DNA of 5,482 bases from DAOTUL01 sp034437435 (GTDB taxonomy: Bacteria > Chloroflexota > Anaerolineae > Aggregatilineales > Phototrophicaceae): positions 1 through 5,482 of the forward strand of contig CAYQJO010000283.1 in the NCBI GenBank assembly GCA_964417785.1. Direction: 5' to 3'. Within the stretch, counting starts at the first letter, position 1, and every line of letters begins with the position of its first letter. The position numbers and the translations under genes were made by a program. The notes below the pieces were generated by a model, which was not told the DNA's origin, did no database searches, and worked only from the letters and a program-made list of their open reading frames with translations. Of this stretch, positions 4,949-5,482 are shown in pieces.

Positions 4949-5482
4949 CTACGCAAAAATCTCGCGCACGGGCAGCGAGAACCCCGGCAGCACATCACCA
5001 CCGTCGATCACATCGCCCTCGCCGAGGATGCGAGTCCGCTGGCCGGGGGCATACACATGGACTTCGCGCTCCTGCGGATAGACCACCCATACCACCGTTC
5101 CCGCCGCCAGATAATTGGCGACCTTGACCGCCAGGCGCGAACTGCGATCCGAGGGCGAGATGACCTCAACGGCAAGCTGCGGTGGATCGGGGTTATACCC
5201 CTGCTCGTAGGGCAGCGGGTCGGCACTGGCGATGAAAGCCACGTCGGGGGCATAGCGGTCGCCCATAACATCGTACAGTCCGGCCTCGCCGGTGACGCGG
5301 CCAACGATGCCGTTTTCGCGGATGAACAGTCGGATGAAGAAACTGATGAGCGACGCAATCTCGGATGAATAGGGATTTGATCCCACTTCGATAATCTCCC
5401 CGCCGATGAACTCAAACACCCGGTCCGCGTTTTCTGGCAGACCGGTGAACGTCTCGTATTCGGTTGTGGAAACACGCACTAC
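4949..5482 (-). CDS. Uma2 family PD-(D/E)xK nuclease-fold protein, cut by the window edge
   Basis: Second Uma2-family member, with at least 176 visible residues. The reading frame stays open to the right edge. The only start seen is a GTG at 5479, with no room to check a ribosome site, so the true start may lie just outside. Numbered from that GTG, signatures are LPENADRVFEFIGGEIIEV (14-32), NPYSS (35-39), GRVTGEAG (60-67), YAPDVAFI (76-83) with D79, LAVEVISPSD (102-111) with E105, K119 in VKVANYLAAG and VWVVYP (130-135). D79, E105 and K119 match the PD-(D/E)xK triad. The N-terminal half (NPYSS, TGEAG) differs from the Uma2 protein at 3790-4347, so the two belong to different subgroups and are not a recent duplication. 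Same strand as the peroxiredoxin gene, with a 95-bp gap. Confidence 0.88.
   Translation of the reverse strand, partial: VVRVSTTEYETFTGLPENADRVFEFIGGEIIEVGSNPYSSEIASLISFFIRLFIRENGIVGRVTGEAGLYDVMGDRYAPDVAFIASADPLPYEQGYNPDPPQLAVEVISPSDRSSRLAVKVANYLAAGTVVWVVYPQEREVHVYAPGQRTRILGEGDVIDGGDVLPGFSLPVREIFA

Overview
The window reads as ordinary bacterial chromosome of fairly high GC content (by eye, high 50s percent). The mix points to Chloroflexota, tentatively: Uma2-family PD-(D/E)xK proteins, a cytoplasmic VCBS/FG-GAP propeller, a family-1-type sugar-binding protein, and GC-rich palindromic intergenic repeats. No rRNA, tRNA, CRISPR array or transposase was seen. Genes are densely packed on both strands, and most appear to be single transcription units rather than one operon.

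Layout. 1-60: GC-rich palindromic repeat at the left edge. 61-1329 (-): secreted ABC-type sugar solute-binding protein. 1330-1551: divergent promoter region with a second copy of the GC-rich palindrome. 1552-2226 (+): class II aldolase/adducin-family enzyme. 2227-2407: convergent gap packed with four hairpins. 2408-3526 (-): seven-repeat VCBS/FG-GAP beta-propeller. 3527-3789: promoters in both directions around a long imperfect inverted repeat. 3790-4347 (+): Uma2-family protein, bracketed by two diverged direct copies of a 27-bp repeat. 4386-4853 (-): peroxiredoxin-like protein interrupted by one in-frame TGA. 4949 to the right edge (-): second Uma2-family protein, probably cut at its N-terminus by the window.

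The most notable object is the peroxiredoxin-like gene. Its reading frame is intact on both sides of a single TGA. That TGA falls exactly where the first cysteine of a CPFC redox motif is expected (X-Pro-Phe-Cys), and the bases just after it can fold into hairpins resembling a bacterial SECIS element. The simplest reading is one 155-residue selenoprotein with a UxxC active site, which routine gene calling would split into two fragments. A nonsense mutation or sequencing error cannot be excluded from the window alone.

The solute-binding protein and the class II aldolase are divergently transcribed from a shared 222-bp region. This fits a sugar uptake and breakdown locus whose permeases would lie beyond the left edge, but the substrate cannot be read from the sequence. 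The two Uma2 genes are not close copies of each other and are probably accessory genes. The VCBS protein has no recognisable partner here.
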